64,000 bases of DNA from Micromonospora sp. NBC_01740 (GCF_035920365.1 NZ_CP109150.1:1736001-1800000); one strand, 5' to 3'. Counted from the stretch's first letter, positions 26,815 through 34,923 are shown. Numbers and translations: made by a program. The notes: a model not told the origin generated them from the letters alone.

Positions 26815-27534
26815 TCATCGGACAGCCGATCGCGACGACGTCCAGTTCTGCTGTCGGAGCCGTTCGATGCCGTCCAGCAGCAGGTCCAGCGCGAACTCGA
26901 ACTCGAACTGGTCGTCGCAGCCCTGTCCCACGACCGACGCGTCGTCGTGGGAAGCGGCCGTGGAGATCTCCGCGAGGTGCGGGAACCGGGCCGCGACCTC
27001 CGGCGGGAAGGCCTGCGGTGGTTCTGAGCTGGCCGTGCCGGAGCGGCCGGCGCGCCGGGAGGCGTCGAACAGCTCCTGACTGAAGCCCAGGATCCGGCTG
27101 CCCATCGCGTGCATCACGTGGTGGGCGAGGTCGGCGGAGAACCCGCCGGCCCGGAGGGTCCCGACCATCGAGTCGAGGTACGCGAGGACGGCCGGCGTCG
27201 CCATGTTCCGCGACTCGATCGCGAGCGGCGCCCAGGGGTGGCGCCGCAGCACCTGCCGCGCCGAGAGGATGCGGCTGCGGACGGCGTGCTTCCAGTCGGC
27301 ATCGGGCACCGGCGGGTCGATCTCGCCGACGACGACGTCGATCATGCCGTCGAGCAGTTCGTCCTTGTTGGCCACGTGCTTGTAGAGGGCCATCGGCACG
27401 ACGCCCAGATCCTGGGCGAGATTGCGCATGCTGAGGGACTCGATGCCGGCCCCGTCGGCGAGCGCGACGGCGGCGTGCAGGATCCGGTCCCTGCTCAGCG
27501 GCGCCCGGCGCAGCGTCTCAGCCTGCTCAGCCAT
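26815..27534 (-). CDS. TetR-family repressor, divergent from quinone oxidoreductase
   Basis: A 239-residue protein with HTH RDRILHAAVALADGAGIESLSMRNLAQDLGVVPMALYKHV in recognisable pieces and a TetR_C-type ligand domain (tetracycline-repressor class C terminus). It is divergent from an NAD(P)H:quinone oxidoreductase-like gene. Two identical palindromes occupy the shared promoter region and are its expected operators. Confidence 0.87.
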   Translation of the reverse strand: MAEQAETLRRAPLSRDRILHAAVALADGAGIESLSMRNLAQDLGVVPMALYKHVANKDELLDGMIDVVVGEIDPPVPDADWKHAVRSRILSARQVLRRHPWAPLAIESRNMATPAVLAYLDSMVGTLRAGGFSADLAHHVMHAMGSRILGFSQELFDASRRAGRSGTASSEPPQAFPPEVAARFPHLAEISTAASHDDASVVGQGCDDQFEFEFALDLLLDGIERLRQQNWTSSRSAVR

Positions 27535-27576
27535 CTCGGTCCTCGTCTTCTGGCGGCGGTTGAAACCATAACCGCC

Positions 27577-27623
27577 TTGACCGGTGTACGGCGTACACCT
27601 ACATTGGGTGTACGGCGTACACC
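27577..27623 (+). promoter_or_regulatory. Promoter with two identical 17-bp TetR operators
   Basis: The perfect palindrome GGTGTACG-G-CGTACACC occurs at 27583-27599 and again at 27607-27623, 24 bp centre to centre. The first copy exactly fills the 17-base spacer between TTGACC (27577-27582) and TACATT (27600-27605). The second covers the expected transcription start. Binding of the divergent TetR would block RNA polymerase fully. Confidence 0.8.
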
Positions 27624-27639
27624 TAGAGGGAGGGCAAAG

Positions 27640-28623
27640 ATGAAGGCGATAGTCCAGGACCGGTACGGCCCGCCGGAGACGCTCACGCTCGCGGACGTCG
27701 ACGTGCCGGTGCCCGCCCCCGACGAAGTGCTCGTGCGGGTCGAGGCCGCCGCGCTCAACGCGTACGACTGGCATGCCATGCGTGGCGATCCGCGGATGGC
27801 GCGGTTGACGATGGGCCGGACGCGGCCCCGCGCGCGCATCCGGGGCCGCGACTTCGCCGGCCGGGTCGAGGCCGTCGGCAGCCACGTCCGACAGGTGCGC
27901 CCGGGCGACGCCGTCTTCGGCGACCTCGGCGACGCCAACGGCGCGTTCGCCGATTACGTGTGCGTGCCCGCGACCCTGGTCGCGCCGAAGCCGGCGAACC
28001 TGACCCCGCAGCAGGCCGCCGCGCTGCCGCTGGCCGGGGTCACCGCGCTCATGGGGCTGCGCGACGTCGGGCAGGTCGAGCCCGGCCACCGCGTCCTCGT
28101 CAACGGCGCCTCCGGCGGCGTCGGCACCCTGGCCGTCCAACTGGTCAAGGCGCTCGGCGCGACCGTGACCGCAGTGTGCAGCACCCGCAACGTCGACCTG
28201 GTCCGCTCCCTCGGCGCCGACCACGTCGTCGACTACACCCGCGACGACTTCACCCGCGGCGACCGCCGTCACGACGTCGTGTTCGACCTGGTCGGCAACC
28301 GCTCACTCACCGCGCTCCGGCGGGCGCTGACCCCCACCGGGACGCTGGTGCTCTCCGGCGGCGGCGTGTACGGCGGCGGCAGCCTCGTCGGACCGGTCTG
28401 GCTCCTCGCGCGCGGACGGCTGCTGGCGCCCCTCGTCCGCCAGCGCATCGTCACCCTCACCGCGACGCCCAGCCGGCAACACCTCGACACGCTCCGCGCC
28501 CACGCCGAGGCCGGCCGCCTCACCCCGGTCATCGACCGGACCTATCCGCTGCGCGAGGTGCCCCAGGCCGTCCGGTACCTCGAAGGTGAACACGCGCGGG
28601 CGAAGGTGGTCATCACCCTCTGA
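27640..28623 (+). CDS. NAD(P)-dependent quinone oxidoreductase-like dehydrogenase
   Basis: A 327-residue MDR protein without zinc ligands. It begins MKAIVQDRYGPPETL, has the nucleotide motif LVNGASGGVGTLAVQL and ends in the usual HARAKVVITL. It is likely an NADPH:quinone or enone reductase used in detoxification. AGGGAGGG precedes the ATG. Expression is probably induced when the divergent TetR repressor binds its ligand. Confidence 0.87.
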   Translation: MKAIVQDRYGPPETLTLADVDVPVPAPDEVLVRVEAAALNAYDWHAMRGDPRMARLTMGRTRPRARIRGRDFAGRVEAVGSHVRQVRPGDAVFGDLGDANGAFADYVCVPATLVAPKPANLTPQQAAALPLAGVTALMGLRDVGQVEPGHRVLVNGASGGVGTLAVQLVKALGATVTAVCSTRNVDLVRSLGADHVVDYTRDDFTRGDRRHDVVFDLVGNRSLTALRRALTPTGTLVLSGGGVYGGGSLVGPVWLLARGRLLAPLVRQRIVTLTATPSRQHLDTLRAHAEAGRLTPVIDRTYPLREVPQAVRYLEGEHARAKVVITL

Positions 28624-28672
28624 ACTGCTGCGTTCTTCCGGGCTTGCAGATCGCCCGGGACAACCGTCAGGC

Positions 28673-28703
28673 TTGCATCCGGTACCTGGGTACAGGCTTA
28701 CCG
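28673..28703 (+). promoter_or_regulatory. MerR-type promoter with operator in a 19-bp spacer
   Basis: TTGCAT (28673-28678) and TTACCG (28698-28703) are 19 bases apart. The spacer holds the near-perfect palindrome CCGGTACC-TG-GGTACAGG (28679-28696, one mismatch). Over-long spacer plus palindrome is the classic MerR arrangement. The predicted transcript would start at or next to ATG 28711, so the first gene is probably leaderless. Confidence 0.72.
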
Positions 28704-28710
28704 TCGGGGT

Positions 28711-29067
28711 ATGAGTGACCACCAGAGCACGACGGACGGCGCCTGGGCGCCGGATTCCTGCACCCTGCCGACGGCCGAACGGCCACTGCGAGTCGCTGAG
28801 TTCGACCAGTTCTTCGCCGCCGCCGTACGGGGCGTCGACCGGCCGTCGGCACAGCATCTGCGGTTGCAGCTCGACGGCTCTGCGCAGGTCGAGGAGACGG
28901 CCCGGGACCTGACGGCCCGTGAGTCGTCCTGCTGCTCGTTCTTCGCCTTCGACCTCTCCCGCTCCGGCCCGGATGCGCTGGCGTTGGACGTCCGGGTACC
29001 GGCCGCACACGTCGACGTGCTCGATGCCCTCGCCGACCGGGCGGTATCCGTTCGGGATCAGGGATGA
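28711..29067 (+). CDS. Small CC-motif protein of a MerR-controlled cassette
   Basis: A 118-residue protein. It contains SCTLPTAERPLRVAEFDQFF and, near the middle, ARDLTARESSCCSFFAFDLS, so a vicinal Cys pair follows a helix. I recognise this only as a hypothetical protein often found beside MerR genes of mercury-type operons. It has no membrane helix or signal peptide. The vicinal Cys pair could bind Hg(II) or another thiophilic metal. The stop overlaps the MerR start by four bases (ATGA). Confidence 0.7.
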   Translation: MSDHQSTTDGAWAPDSCTLPTAERPLRVAEFDQFFAAAVRGVDRPSAQHLRLQLDGSAQVEETARDLTARESSCCSFFAFDLSRSGPDALALDVRVPAAHVDVLDALADRAVSVRDQG

Positions 29068-29513
29068 CCGGGTCGGGACTGCGCAGCGGCCAACTGGCCG
29101 ACGCGGCCGGGGTCAACCAGCAGACGCTGCGCTACTACGAGCGCCGGGGCCTGCTCGCCTCACCACGGCGGTCGCCAGGCGGGCACCGGCTCTACCCGGC
29201 CGAGTCAGTCACCCTGCTGCGGGTCATCAAGACCGCGCAACGCCTCGGCTTCACCCTCAACGAGGTTGCCGACCTGCTCGACGCCGGCCGGCACCAGCAC
29301 GACCGTCGACCCGACAGCGGCCTCCAGGCACGGGCCAGGGAGAAGCTCATCGAGGTGGAGCAGAAGCTCGCTGACCTCACCATCATCCGTGACACCCTGC
29401 GGGCCGCCATCTCAGCCGGCTGCGACGACCTGGTCGCCTGCGCCGGAAGCTCCTGCTGCCCCCTGCCCTTCGCTGGACTGGTCGAGAGGACCGATCGTGC
29501 CGACACCTGCTGA
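29064..29513 (+). CDS. MerR-family metal-type regulator
   Basis: A 149-residue regulator. The HTH region reads SGQLADAAGVNQQTLRYYERRGLL, and a dimer helix follows. The C-terminal loop GCDDLVACAGSSCCPLPF aligns with the metal loop of Tn501/Tn21 MerR (two of its three Hg ligands). The ligand corresponding to Cys82 is absent (GRHQ where MerR has GTHC). The effector could be Hg(II) bound in another geometry, or a different soft metal. It probably activates the promoter at 28673. Confidence 0.82.
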   Translation: MTGSGLRSGQLADAAGVNQQTLRYYERRGLLASPRRSPGGHRLYPAESVTLLRVIKTAQRLGFTLNEVADLLDAGRHQHDRRPDSGLQARAREKLIEVEQKLADLTIIRDTLRAAISAGCDDLVACAGSSCCPLPFAGLVERTDRADTC

Positions 29514-29814
29514 CCGGCTCCGCCGCCTACTCCCCTCCGGAATGACGGGACTCGCGGGAGCCGCCTGCGCTGCCTGCTGCCTGCTGCCGCTCCTGCTCGC
29601 CGCCGGGATCCTCGGTGGTGCCGGCTGGGCCGCGGTCAACCGCTTCCTTCCCGGCGCCGCCGTCGCCCTGGCCGTGCTCGCCGGCCTGTCCTGGTGGTGG
29701 GCCACCAAACGCCGCCACGCCACCGGCTGCGTAGGCGGCACCTGCTCCTGCGGCCAGCCCGACCAGCACGACCAGCACGACCGCGAGGTGATCACGCTAC
29801 GGGCCGACGCATGA
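29497..29814 (+). CDS. MerF/MerT-like small membrane metal transporter
   Basis: A 105-residue protein from GTG 29497, overlapping the MerR gene by 17 bases. Two hydrophobic helices are seen; the first carries ACAACCLLP. The cytosolic tail after the second has GCVGGTCSCGQP and a His/Asp-rich end. MerF and MerT also have a Cys pair in helix 1 and a second pair near the inner face, which pass Hg(II) inward. No merA-like reductase lies downstream; the neighbour is argS on the opposite strand. Confidence 0.65.
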   Translation: MPTPADRLRRLLPSGMTGLAGAACAACCLLPLLLAAGILGGAGWAAVNRFLPGAAVALAVLAGLSWWWATKRRHATGCVGGTCSCGQPDQHDQHDREVITLRADA

Positions 29815-29915
29815 CGGTTGCCGGACCGGGACGCGAATCGCTGGCTCTGCCTCGCGAACAGGGCGGCTTCGAGGTCGAGTGGGTTCGCCCGAGAGATGCG
29901 GCCACCCAGTTCCGA

Positions 29916-31634
29916 TCACATGCGTTCGGGAGTCCTGATGCCGAGCAGGTACAACCCCTGCCGGAGCACCCGGGCGGTGAGGTCGCAGAGCGCCAGCCGG
30001 CTCTCCCGGACCGGCTCGTCGGCGCGCAGCACCGGGCAGCGCTCGTAGAACGCGCTGAACGCGACGGCCAGCCGGTACAGGTGTCCGGACAGGTGGTGGA
30101 ACTCCAGGCTGTCCGCCACCTCGCCGACCACCGTCCCGAAGCCGACCAGTTCGAAGGCGAGCGCCCGTTCGGCCGGATCGGCCAGCGAGATCGCCGCCTC
30201 CGGCCGGGCCGCCATCCCGGCCCGCCGGAAGATCGACCGGATCCGCGAGTACGCGTACTGGAGATAGGGCGCGGTGTTGCCGTCCAGCGACAGCATCCGC
30301 TCCCAGTCGAGCACGTAGTCCTTGTGCCGGTCGCTGGACAGGTCGGCGTACTTGATCGCGCCGATGCCGACCGCCCGGCCCACCTCGGCCGCCTCCACCT
30401 CGCCCAGGTCCGGGTTCCGCTCCCGGGCCAGCGCCGTAGCTCGGACGATCGCCTCCTCCAGCAGCCCTACCAGCTTCACCGAGCCGCCGGCCCGGCTGCG
30501 CAGCATCCGCCCGTCCGGCCCGAGGATCGAGCCGAACCCGACGTGCTCGGCCCGGGCCGGCGGGGCCAGCCAGCCGGCCTGCGTGGCGGCGGCGTACACC
30601 ATCTCGAAATGCCGCCGCTGCGGCAGGCCGACCACGTAGAGCAACCGGGTCGCGGCCAGCGTGCCGGTGCGGTGCCGGATCGCCGCCAGGTCGGTTGCCG
30701 GATAGCCGTACCCGCCGTCGGACTTGCGGACGATCAGCGGCAGCGGCTCGCCGTCCCGGCCCACCGAGCCGGGCGGAAACACGCAGGCCGCACCCTCGCT
30801 CTCCCGCAGCAGCCCCAGGCGGTCCAGCTCCTCGGTCACCGGTTCGAGCAGGTCGTTGTAGCTGCTCTCACCGTGGAAGTCCCGCTCGGTGAGGGTCACG
30901 TCGAGCAGGTCGTAGACGGTCATGAAGTACCGCTCGGACTGCTCCACCAGCAACCGCCACAGCCGCAGCGTCGCCGGATCGCCGCTCTGCAGGGCCACCA
31001 CCCGCCGCCGGGACCGCTCCCGGAACGCCTCATCCGCGTCGAACGTGACCCGGGCCGTCTTGTAGAACGAGTCCAGGTCACCCATGGACAGCTCGCGCGC
31101 CGCCTCGGCCCCGCCCAGGTCGACCAGGTGCTCGATCAGCATGCCGAACGGCGTGCCCCAGTCACCCAGGTGGTTGGCCCGCAGCACCCGGTGCCCCAGC
31201 CACTCCAGCAGCCGGGCCGCCGCGTCGCCGATCACCGTCGACCGCAGGTGCCCGACGTGCATCTCCTTCGCCACGTTCGGCGCCGAGTAGTCGACCACCA
31301 CCGTCTCCGGTTCGACGGCCACCGGCACCCCGAGCCGCGGGTCGGTGGCCAGCGCGGAGACCAGCCCGCCCAGGGCTTCGTCGGCGACGGTCAGGTTGAG
31401 GAAGCCCGGCCCGGAGACCTCCGCCGCGCTGCACACGTCGGCCAGTGCCGCGAGGTCCAGCACCTCGGCGGCGATCGCGCGCGGCGGCCGGCCGAGCCGC
31501 CGGGCCAGCGCCAGCGCCGCGTCGGACTGGAAGTCCGCGCGCTGGGAGCGCCGCACGATCGGATCCACCGGCCCGCCGGCCACCGTCGCGAACGCCGGCG
31601 CCAGCCGGTCGGCCAGCAGTTTCTCAAGGTCCAT
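29916..31634 (-). CDS. argS: Arginyl-tRNA synthetase
   Basis: A 572-residue class I synthetase that charges tRNA-Arg. It has the ArgRS N-terminal tRNA-binding domain and SAPNVAKEMHVGHLRSTVIGD with the HIGH-type HVGH. The KMSKS-equivalent loop DGRMLRSRAGG resembles the E. coli form, and the anticodon-binding C terminus (ISLADPAERAL to the end, YLLGIRTPERM) is complete. The ATG at 31634 gives the normal N terminus MDLEKLLADR. The gene lies apart from the lysA/hom cluster where actinomycete argS often sits, so it could be a second copy. Its 206-base leader is described separately. Confidence 0.93.
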   Translation of the reverse strand: MDLEKLLADRLAPAFATVAGGPVDPIVRRSQRADFQSDAALALARRLGRPPRAIAAEVLDLAALADVCSAAEVSGPGFLNLTVADEALGGLVSALATDPRLGVPVAVEPETVVVDYSAPNVAKEMHVGHLRSTVIGDAAARLLEWLGHRVLRANHLGDWGTPFGMLIEHLVDLGGAEAARELSMGDLDSFYKTARVTFDADEAFRERSRRRVVALQSGDPATLRLWRLLVEQSERYFMTVYDLLDVTLTERDFHGESSYNDLLEPVTEELDRLGLLRESEGAACVFPPGSVGRDGEPLPLIVRKSDGGYGYPATDLAAIRHRTGTLAATRLLYVVGLPQRRHFEMVYAAATQAGWLAPPARAEHVGFGSILGPDGRMLRSRAGGSVKLVGLLEEAIVRATALARERNPDLGEVEAAEVGRAVGIGAIKYADLSSDRHKDYVLDWERMLSLDGNTAPYLQYAYSRIRSIFRRAGMAARPEAAISLADPAERALAFELVGFGTVVGEVADSLEFHHLSGHLYRLAVAFSAFYERCPVLRADEPVRESRLALCDLTARVLRQGLYLLGIRTPERM

Positions 31635-31654
31635 GGGTACGCCGATCTCGCTCG

Positions 31655-31734
31655 GATCCGCCGCGCGGATCACCGGATGGGGATGCGGGCGGACCGAGAC
31701 GATCGACGATGACCGGCGGCTCGATCCGCCGGTC
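31655..31734 (-). promoter_or_regulatory. Hairpins in the argS leader
   Basis: Hairpin I has 9-base arms GACCGGCGG (31726-31734, minus reading) and CCGCCGGTC (31711-31719) with a 6-base loop. Hairpin II has arms GATCCGC and GCGGATC (31655-31671) with a 3-base loop and ends about 20 bases before the argS ATG. Alternatives compete: the Arg codons of the leader ORF contain CCGGCGG, which can take the right arm of hairpin I. GCGGATC in hairpin I can also pair with hairpin II. Which state terminates or blocks translation cannot be decided by eye. Confidence 0.55.
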
Positions 31735-31750
31735 GCAGGAGAAGAAGAAC

Positions 31751-31840
31751 TCAGCGCAGGCGGTCGCGGAACCGCCGGCGTCGCCGCGCGCCGATCTGGA
31801 CGTCGGGGGACGTCATCGGGTACGCGGGCGAGCTGGTCAT
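31751..31840 (-). CDS. Putative arginine-rich leader peptide of argS
   Basis: An ATG-started frame of 29 codons whose end reads ARRRRRFRDRLR and then stop. Eight of the last eleven residues are Arg, with five in a row (CGG CGA CGC CGG CGG). It lies 116 bases upstream of argS on the same strand. A TAGGCT box ends seven bases before the ATG, so it may be leaderless. Leader peptides rich in the cognate amino acid are the hallmark of ribosome-mediated attenuation. GC-rich DNA yields Arg runs by chance, so experimental proof is required. Confidence 0.5.
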   Translation of the reverse strand: MTSSPAYPMTSPDVQIGARRRRRFRDRLR

Positions 31841-31846
31841 GGCAGC

Positions 31847-31877
31847 AGCCTAACCGGCCGGTCCGGGGGTTGCGCAA
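31847..31877 (-). promoter_or_regulatory. Candidate promoter of the argS leader transcript
   Basis: On the minus strand TTGCGC (31872-31877), a 19-base spacer, and TAGGCT (31847-31852). The predicted start of transcription coincides with the leader ATG at 31840. Confidence 0.4.
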
Positions 31878-31937
31878 CGCCGTTCCCGTAGCGAGCGGGC
31901 ACACCTGGACGCAAGTACGCCCAGGTCACGACTTGTG

Positions 31938-32342
31938 TCAGTCGAATTTCGGGCGCAGCGCTTCGCGCATCTCCCGGTAGTTCGCCGGCTTCACCGCCCA
32001 GCGTTCCTCGTCTGTTTCCTCGAACGTCACCTGGTACCTGCCGGTCGTCCGGTCGAACTGCACGAGGATCTTCACGGGCAGCAGATCCCCGGGCTTGTAG
32101 TGGCTCCCCAGGTACGCCTGGACCGCCGATTCGATGCTCGACCAGCCACAGGACACGGCCGTGATGACGCCATCCGGCGAGTACGCGTACCCGTGCGCAC
32201 TGCGATAGCCCTCGCCGAACTCCAGGATCATCGCCAGCGACTCCCAGCCCTCCACGGGCCCGCGCATCTCCCTGGCCAACGACGGTCCGTTCATGGCCTC
32301 GATCAACGACCGGATGAGGTCGACGGTGACGTCCTTCGACAT
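31938..32342 (-). CDS. YezG-like immunity protein (DUF600 type)
   Basis: A 134-residue cytosolic protein. The C-terminal part VQFDRTTGRYQVTFEETDEERWAVKPANYREMREALRPKF, seen in pieces, matches my memory of the YezG/DUF600 antitoxin-immunity family. GGGAG lies before ATG 32342. Such proteins neutralise LXG or other polymorphic toxins, yet no toxin gene is adjacent, so it would be an orphan immunity gene. Family assignment is from motif memory only. Confidence 0.55.
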   Translation of the reverse strand: MSKDVTVDLIRSLIEAMNGPSLAREMRGPVEGWESLAMILEFGEGYRSAHGYAYSPDGVITAVSCGWSSIESAVQAYLGSHYKPGDLLPVKILVQFDRTTGRYQVTFEETDEERWAVKPANYREMREALRPKFD

Positions 32343-32743
32343 GGTTCTCCCCGGATTCAGGTTCAGACGGTGAGCAAGACCCTGCCACGAGGTCACGCGT
32401 TCCTGACGCTCCGGTCGGCCAGGTGCGTCAACGACTCGCCCGCCTCGCGGAGCCGTCCTGCCAGTGGACCGGCTCTGTATCGCGGAGATCGACCACCGGG
32501 GGCACCGGGGTCACCGCCGGTCCAGCCCGTTCGGCTCACCCGTGACCAGTCCGAGGAAGCCGACGGCCGGGGCGGGACACGCCCGGTCGGCGTCGTTTCC
32601 GTAACACGACCCAACGATCGCCATCGACTGCTGGCAGCGATGATCGTCTAGTTCTACGCTCGCGGGTGACAATCGCTGCCCGCCCCGGACCAGCGGTTCG
32701 GCCGACGGCGGCAAGCCTTTTCGACCCACCTTCCGGAGCCCAT
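32343..32743. other. Intergenic region before the SGNH gene
   Basis: 401 bases without a credible gene. A TACGCT box (about 32655) upstream of the SGNH start is the only promoter-like element noted. Confidence 0.5.
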
Positions 32744-33587
32744 GTGATCTCTCACCGGACCCTCCTCTCCAGTGTCGCGGCAGTGGTGACCGCCGCGGTC
32801 CTGGCCCCGTCGACCGCGGTGGCGGCAGTGCCCTCGAGCGCGCGGATGGTCGCGCTCGGCGACTCCATCACCCGGGCGGCCGTCGCCGACGGGACCCAGA
32901 ACGCCCAGCCGCAGAACTCCTGGTCCACCGGCACCAGTACGGCGGTCAACTCGCACCTGCGGCGCCTGGAGGCGTACGGGGTCGACATGACCGGCGGCAA
33001 CTACGCCAAGGGCGGCGAACGCTCGGTCCATCTGGCCACCCAGGCGACCAACGCCCTCGCCAAACGCCAACGCCGACTACGTGACCATCCTGATCGGCGG
33101 GAACGACATCTGCTACGCCTCGACCCCGTCGGGCACCACCCCGCCGGACGCCTTCGAGGCGAACGTGCGCAAGGCGCTCGACATCATCAGGGCCAAGAAC
33201 CCGAACACCCGGGTGCTGTTGGCCTCGGTGCCGAGCATGATGTCGCTCTACCGGATCGGCCAGCAGAACTTCCTGATCCGGACGCGCTGGAACCTGATCG
33301 GCATCTGCGAGGTCATGCTGGCCAACCCGACCGACACCTCGTCCGCCGCGAACGCGCGGCGCGCCGCAGTGGAGGCACGGGTCGACGAGTACAACCAGCG
33401 GCTGGCCAAGCTCGCCGCGGAGCGGGCCAACGTGTTCTACGACAACGGCGCGGTGCACAACGCCGCGTTCACGGCGTCGGACCTGTCGGTCCTCGACGGC
33501 TTCCACCCGTCGATCAGTGGGCAGAACAAGATCGCCCAGGTCGCCTGGGACGAGGCCGTCCGACAGGGCGTCTTCGACGTCGACTGA
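32744..33587 (+). pseudogene. SGNH/GDSL esterase gene split by a frameshift
   Basis: From GTG 32744 one frame encodes a signal peptide (LLSSVAAVVTAAVLAPSTAVAA) and block I MVALGDSITRA. Near 33060, after TQATNALA, the coding frame moves by one base. The rest continues in another frame with IGGNDICY (block III) and DGFHPS (block V, catalytic Asp/His). Together they form a normal secreted SGNH hydrolase of about 280 residues. One extra base in AAACGCC, or a sequencing error there, explains it. The 3' half alone (33081-33587) lacks the nucleophile. Confidence 0.75.
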
Positions 33588-33758
33588 GTCGCGTGATCCG
33601 TGGGTGTCGGCTGGCCGGCACCCACGGGTCGGCCAGCAGCCCCGGAACGGTCGGTTCGTGTCGGAAACGTAAGGCGCTAGACCCGGCAGTGCGCTCGACC
33701 GGTAGGACGTACGGACTCGGTCGGATAACGGCCGACGTTCCTAATTCCGCCTAGTCCG

Positions 33759-34016
33759 TTACCGGTCGCCGTAGTGGTACCGGCAGGCGATGATCTCGAC
33801 GTCGTCCTTGGTGATCCGATAGACCAGCCGGTGTTCGCGATCGATCCGGCGGGACCAGAAGCCGGACAGCTCTCCCCGAAGGGGCTCCGGCTTGCCGATG
33901 CCCTCATATCCGTTGCGCATCACGTCCGCGATGAGGTCGTTGATGCGCTTGACCAACTTGCGGTCGGTGTGGCTGAGGTACTGGTTCCAGGCCGTGGCGG
34001 TGAAGACCAGCCTCAC
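33759..34016 (-). CDS. yoeB: YoeB-family mRNA interferase toxin
   Basis: An 85-residue RelE-fold toxin: FTATAWNQYLSHTDRKLVKRINDLI, GKPEPLRGELSGFWSRRI, and the C-terminal catalytic ACRYHYGDR, as in YoeB. It cuts mRNA at the ribosomal A site. It is translated from GTG 34016, which overlaps the antitoxin stop by four bases. Confidence 0.92.
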   Translation of the reverse strand: MRLVFTATAWNQYLSHTDRKLVKRINDLIADVMRNGYEGIGKPEPLRGELSGFWSRRIDREHRLVYRITKDDVEIIACRYHYGDR

Positions 34017-34288
34017 GCGACGTCCCGCACGGTGGCCGGGTCGACCAGGTCCCGCTCGGCCGCGTCGCCCTCCTCAAGCTCCGAGATCGAGCGGCGCAGG
34101 GCTGCGGCGTTGGCCGGGTTGCGAAGGAGGTACTCGGTCTCCTTCATCGCCTCGTACTCCGCAAGCGGCACGATGACCACCGGTTCGTGGCCCGACCGGG
34201 TCACCACCACTTCCTCCGCGTCGTTGATGACGCTGTCGAGTTCGGCGGCCAGGTTCTGCCGTAGCTGGGTGAAGTTCACGGTTCGCAT
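34013..34288 (-). CDS. yefM: YefM/Phd-family antitoxin
   Basis: A 91-residue antitoxin beginning MRTVNFTQLRQNLAAELDSV and continuing VTRSGHEPVVIVPLAEYEAMKETEYLL, the standard YefM fold. It binds and inhibits YoeB and represses its own operon. GGAGGTGG precedes ATG 34288. A palindrome with the TGTACC/GGTACA core lies 16 bases upstream. Confidence 0.92.
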   Translation of the reverse strand: MRTVNFTQLRQNLAAELDSVINDAEEVVVTRSGHEPVVIVPLAEYEAMKETEYLLRNPANAAALRRSISELEEGDAAERDLVDPATVRDVA

Positions 34289-34303
34289 GACCACCTCCGG
34301 GGT

Positions 34304-34323
34304 AGGTACAGAAAATTGTACCT
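34304..34323. promoter_or_regulatory. Candidate YefM operator
   Basis: AGGTACA-GAAAAT-TGTACCT is a perfect inverted repeat with 7-base arms, just upstream of yefM. E. coli YefM recognises palindromes with a TGTACA core, so this fits autorepression. Confidence 0.7.
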
Positions 34324-34369
34324 CGGGTGGACCTGCGGCTCGCCCCTGGTCGACCCAGCGGTTGATCAC

Positions 34370-34477
34370 GGGTGCTGCTGGACTTCGCTGCTGCACCGGC
34401 CGAGATCACGGCAACAGCGGCCCCAAAAGGGCCGCTGACCTGAGGAGGAGCGGGCCGCCAGAAACTCGAACCCTGAA
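34370..34477 (+). repeat. Degraded attachment end of an older tRNA-Lys element
   Basis: These 108 bases align over their length with 47355-47463, the stretch from the integrase stop to the T arm of tRNA-Lys. The arm repeat is kept at 18 of 20 bases (34376-34395), then AAAGGGCCGCTGACCTG and the tRNA-like GGGCCGCCAGAAACTCGAA...CCCTGAA (34452-34477). It marks the right end of a former relative of the present element. Confidence 0.75.
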
Positions 34478-34654
34478 TGCCGGACGTCGCCGATAGATCA
34501 TCCTGTATCGGGCAGATCCGGCCCCTGGCCAGGGCGGCAACCCTCATCGCTTCTCGACGTTTTACACACGTTTTCGGTCTCAGTTGTGCCGGATCTGTGC
34601 CCGACGATCATGGTCGAGCATCGAACTTGATCAAGGCACTCCAAGATCACTAGA

Positions 34655-34852
34655 GTGCTTGGCGTGGAGCGGGAAGCCCTCTCCAAACGGTGGCCCTGGG
34701 TTCTCCTGTCCCTCATCGTCATGGCGTGCACAGGTGTGCTGGCCGTTCAGGCCGCCGCCAGCCACACCGGAGCAATGGTCAACCTGGGTGTTCTGCTGGC
34801 CCTGCGTGGTGATGGCGAGGAGGCCGGGAGGTGGCACCACCCTTGCCCATCG
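34655..34852 (+). pseudogene. Remnant with a TPR-like repeat
   Basis: After a membrane helix (WPWVLLSLIVMACTGVLAVQAA) the frame reads HTGAMVNLGVLLALRGDGEEAGRW, a Sel1/TPR unit, then turns into non-repeat sequence. It looks like the join of the first and last part of a longer TPR protein. A short functional membrane protein is less likely. Confidence 0.35.
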
Positions 34853-34923
34853 ACGAGCGAATGCCAGCGCTCGGATGCCTGGTCTCGGAAGTGGTTCAGA
34901 GTTTCTGTACGTGTCTTTTTCGA

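Noticed and set aside
31681..31860. T-box riboswitch for argS
   Set aside because: No T-box sequence or specifier-loop layout is visible; the Arg-rich leader frame explains the region better.
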